A stretch of DNA of 64,000 bases, taken from contig DAHUXN010000028.1 of NCBI GenBank assembly GCA_027307115.1, positions 62,001 through 126,000 of the forward strand, read 5' to 3'. The position numbers and the translations under genes were made by a program. Below, in pieces: positions 62,175-64,000 of this stretch. The DNA comes from Acidobacteriota bacterium. Lineage in GTDB: Bacteria > Acidobacteriota > Terriglobia > Acidiferrales > UBA7541. How positions within the stretch are numbered: the first letter of the stretch is position 1; each line of letters begins with the position of its first letter. Under the pieces are notes generated by a model that saw nothing but the letters and a program-made list of their open reading frames with translations, was not told the DNA's origin and did not search any database.

Positions 62175-63220
62175 AAAGAAACTGGAAGCGGCTGTTGACA
62201 GCAGGCATTGCTCTGATCGTGGCGGTGATTCTCACGCGCCTTATCGTTCCATGCAGGAAAGCCGCAGCCGATCAAGATGACGACGACGCGGAACAAGCGA
62301 TCAAGCCGCCGTCGAGGGTTTCCATCCAGAATGGAAAAACGATCCTGACGCTTGACGCACGCACGCAATTCCAGACGGGCGTGAGTGTCGCGCCGCTCAA
62401 AGAAATCACTTCTGGCGGGGAACTGACCGCGCCGGCAATCGTATTGTCTGCACAGGGATTGGTGAGCGCCCGCGCCAGTTACACAGCCGAGCAGATCAAT
62501 TTGGAAAAGACACAGGTGAGCGTGCATGTCGATCAAGAAGAATATGACCGGCTGAAAATATTGTACGAAGGGCGGCAGAATGCTTCGCAGAAGTCTTTAG
62601 AGACCGCACGGGGTGCTCTGCTCTCCGACCAAGCGGATGTGGAAGGCGCGCGGCAATCTCTAGCGCTGCAAGTAGCCGCAGTGCGCCAGACTTGGGGGAG
62701 CGTGATCGCAAGGTGGATCACTGAGGACCCCGCGCCGTTGGATCGCGTTTTCAATCAGAGCGAGTTTCTGGTGCAGGTCACATTGCCTGCCAGCGCGGAG
62801 TCAAGCCCTCCAGCAAGAATCAGGCTCGAAATTGCCGGGTCGACTCAAATTGAGGCGAGATTGATATCGCCATTTCCGCAAGTGGATCCGCGCGTTCAGG
62901 GTGTGGGCCTGCTTTATATTGCGCGCAACCGGCTGGGTCTCGCGCCGGGGCTGAATCTTGTGGCCCATGTACCGACCGGGCGGCAGATGTGCGGAGTGAT
63001 GATTCCAGAATCAGCAATCGTATGGTGGCAGGGAAACGCATGGGTGTATCAACAGGCAACACCTGGCCGATTTGTCCGCCGCATGGTTCCGACAAACGCG
63101 CCGCTGGAGAACGGGATTTTTGTGTCCAGCGGATTTTCGCCCGGAGACCAAATTGCAATTCGCGGCGCGCAGGAGCTTCTTTCCGAGGAGTTCCGTTCAC
63201 AAATCCAGCCGGAAGACTAA
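62171..63220 (+). CDS. RND efflux adaptor, CusB/CzcB-like
   Basis: 349 residues. One N-terminal membrane segment (about 8-26), an acidic stretch (DQDDDDAEQ, about 36-44), then a shortened adaptor core: a beta domain, a helical hairpin (about 105-170), and a C-terminal barrel and membrane-proximal region ending GVMIPESAIVWWQGNAWVY. No second lipoyl half is obvious. It overlaps the channel gene by 4 bp and precedes the pump gene by 9 bp. Confidence 0.82.
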   Translation: MKRNWKRLLTAGIALIVAVILTRLIVPCRKAAADQDDDDAEQAIKPPSRVSIQNGKTILTLDARTQFQTGVSVAPLKEITSGGELTAPAIVLSAQGLVSARASYTAEQINLEKTQVSVHVDQEEYDRLKILYEGRQNASQKSLETARGALLSDQADVEGARQSLALQVAAVRQTWGSVIARWITEDPAPLDRVFNQSEFLVQVTLPASAESSPPARIRLEIAGSTQIEARLISPFPQVDPRVQGVGLLYIARNRLGLAPGLNLVAHVPTGRQMCGVMIPESAIVWWQGNAWVYQQATPGRFVRRMVPTNAPLENGIFVSSGFSPGDQIAIRGAQELLSEEFRSQIQPED

Positions 63221-63229
63221 CGGGCGCTT

Positions 63230-64000
63230 ATGTTGTCAGCCATCGTTCGATTTTCGCTTCGTTTCCGCGGCATCATCATTGCGCTCGCGTGCGCGCTGCT
63301 TGGTTATGGCCTGTATTCGCTGACGCAGGCACGTTACGACGTGTTCCCGGAGTTCGCGCCGCCGCAGGTGGTGATTCAGACGGAAGCGCCGGGGCTGGCT
63401 CCCGAGCAGGTGGAAGTGCTCGCCACGCAGCCAATTGAAAACGCGATCATCGGCGTTTCGGGAATTGATTCGCTTCGGTCCGGGTCGATACAGGGACTCT
63501 CGGTGATTACGGTGGTTTTTCGCCCGAGCAGCAGTATTTATCTCGACAGACAGGTTGTCGGGGAACGCCTGTCCACACTCACCGGACAACTGCCAACGGC
63601 AGTGCACCCGCCGATCATGACCCCGCTTACGTCTTCCACAAGCATCGTGATGGCGGTCGGACTCACGTGGCCGAAACACTCGCTGATGGATTTGACGACA
63701 GTGGCGGACTGGACAGTGAAGCAGCGGCTTTTGGCTGTGCCGGGAGTGGCGAAAATCGTGATCTTCGGCGAAGAGCCGCGGCAGATACAACTTCAATTCG
63801 AACCGCAGAAGTTGATTCAATACGGGCTGACGGTCGATGAGCTGGTTGCCGCGGCGCGCCAGGCAACAGGCATCCGAGGGTCGGGCTTCGTGGACACGCC
63901 GAACCAGCGGATCGTGATTCAAACCGAGGGACAATCGATCACGTCGCAGGAACTGTCGAACGTGGTTCTGCTGCACCGCAATGGAGTGAACGTCACGTTA
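63230..64000 (+). CDS. Heavy-metal-type RND pump (CusA/CzcA-like), 3' end outside the window
   Basis: 257 codons to the window edge, with no stop. ATG at 63230. The N-terminus (TM1 about 11-31, then YDVFPEFAPPQVVIQTEAPGL) is the segment that marks CusA/CzcA pumps, and GIDSLRSGSIQGLSVITVVF follows as in that family. It would export monovalent or divalent metal ions with the adaptor and channel just upstream. The TM4 proton-relay motif lies outside the window, so the metal subtype cannot be checked. Confidence 0.88.
   Translation, partial: MLSAIVRFSLRFRGIIIALACALLGYGLYSLTQARYDVFPEFAPPQVVIQTEAPGLAPEQVEVLATQPIENAIIGVSGIDSLRSGSIQGLSVITVVFRPSSSIYLDRQVVGERLSTLTGQLPTAVHPPIMTPLTSSTSIVMAVGLTWPKHSLMDLTTVADWTVKQRLLAVPGVAKIVIFGEEPRQIQLQFEPQKLIQYGLTVDELVAAARQATGIRGSGFVDTPNQRIVIQTEGQSITSQELSNVVLLHRNGVNVTL

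Noticed and set aside
1-64000. CRISPR arrays, rRNA genes, intact insertion sequences
   Set aside because: I saw no regularly spaced repeats, no rRNA-like stretches and no transposase genes; the only mobile trace is the integrase/excisionase remnant at tRNA-Pro.

Overview
This 64-kb window looks like chromosomal DNA of an acidobacterium. That is inference: it rests on the moderately high GC content, the large Oar-like TonB receptor with an N-terminal carboxypeptidase-regulatory domain (39924-42983), the many NtrC-type regulators, and several small conserved proteins of the kind found in that phylum. It carries about 45 protein genes, tRNA-His and tRNA-Pro, two disrupted genes and several terminators and promoters. 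There is no CRISPR array, no rRNA and no intact mobile element.

Layout. 1-4.4 kb (minus): an acyl reductase cut by the window edge, then a sugar or nucleobase transporter, a PfkB kinase and an exported nucleoside hydrolase. 4.4-12 kb (minus): a tripartite RND efflux pump (permease, adaptor, TolC-type channel) with an OmpR-type two-component pair upstream. 12-15.7 kb: an S2P-like protease with CBS domains, an L,D-transpeptidase, a small membrane protein and an SPFH protein. 15.9-22 kb (plus): a tightly overlapped operon of an exported protein, a solute-binding protein with no ABC partner, a NtrY-like kinase and a sigma54 activator. 22-27 kb: envelope and small genes plus thiO. 26.6-37.8 kb: a signalling island with a kinase and NtrC pair, a lipoprotein behind a good sigma54 promoter, a second NtrC activator, a soluble hybrid kinase, a protein with a histidine-kinase DHp domain but no ATPase domain, and an FHA-GAF-PP2C phosphatase.

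38-48 kb (minus): an ABC-2 exporter whose two permeases lie about 5 kb from the matching ATPase, with the TonB receptor and an aromatic-amino-acid-type decarboxylase between them; then a NatAB-like exporter and tRNA-His. 48-58.8 kb: a MerR-TPR fusion, a DoxX-like membrane protein, a NarL-type two-component pair, a zinc-ribbon/TPR membrane protein overlapping a ClC-CBS channel gene, a PilZ protein and RecQ. 58.9-59.5 kb: tRNA-Pro beside a fragment of a tyrosine recombinase and an excisionase-like gene, the scar of an integrated element. 59.7-64 kb: a small membrane protein, a multiply disrupted secreted-protein gene, and a second RND efflux operon of the heavy-metal (CusCBA/CzcCBA) type that runs off the window.

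The strongest candidates for something undescribed are the solute-binding-protein/kinase/NtrC operon (15.9-22 kb) and the REC-like/DHp-only protein (35363-36055) that follows a hybrid kinase. Together with the sigma54 promoter at 30733 they suggest a region devoted to sigma54-linked envelope signalling.
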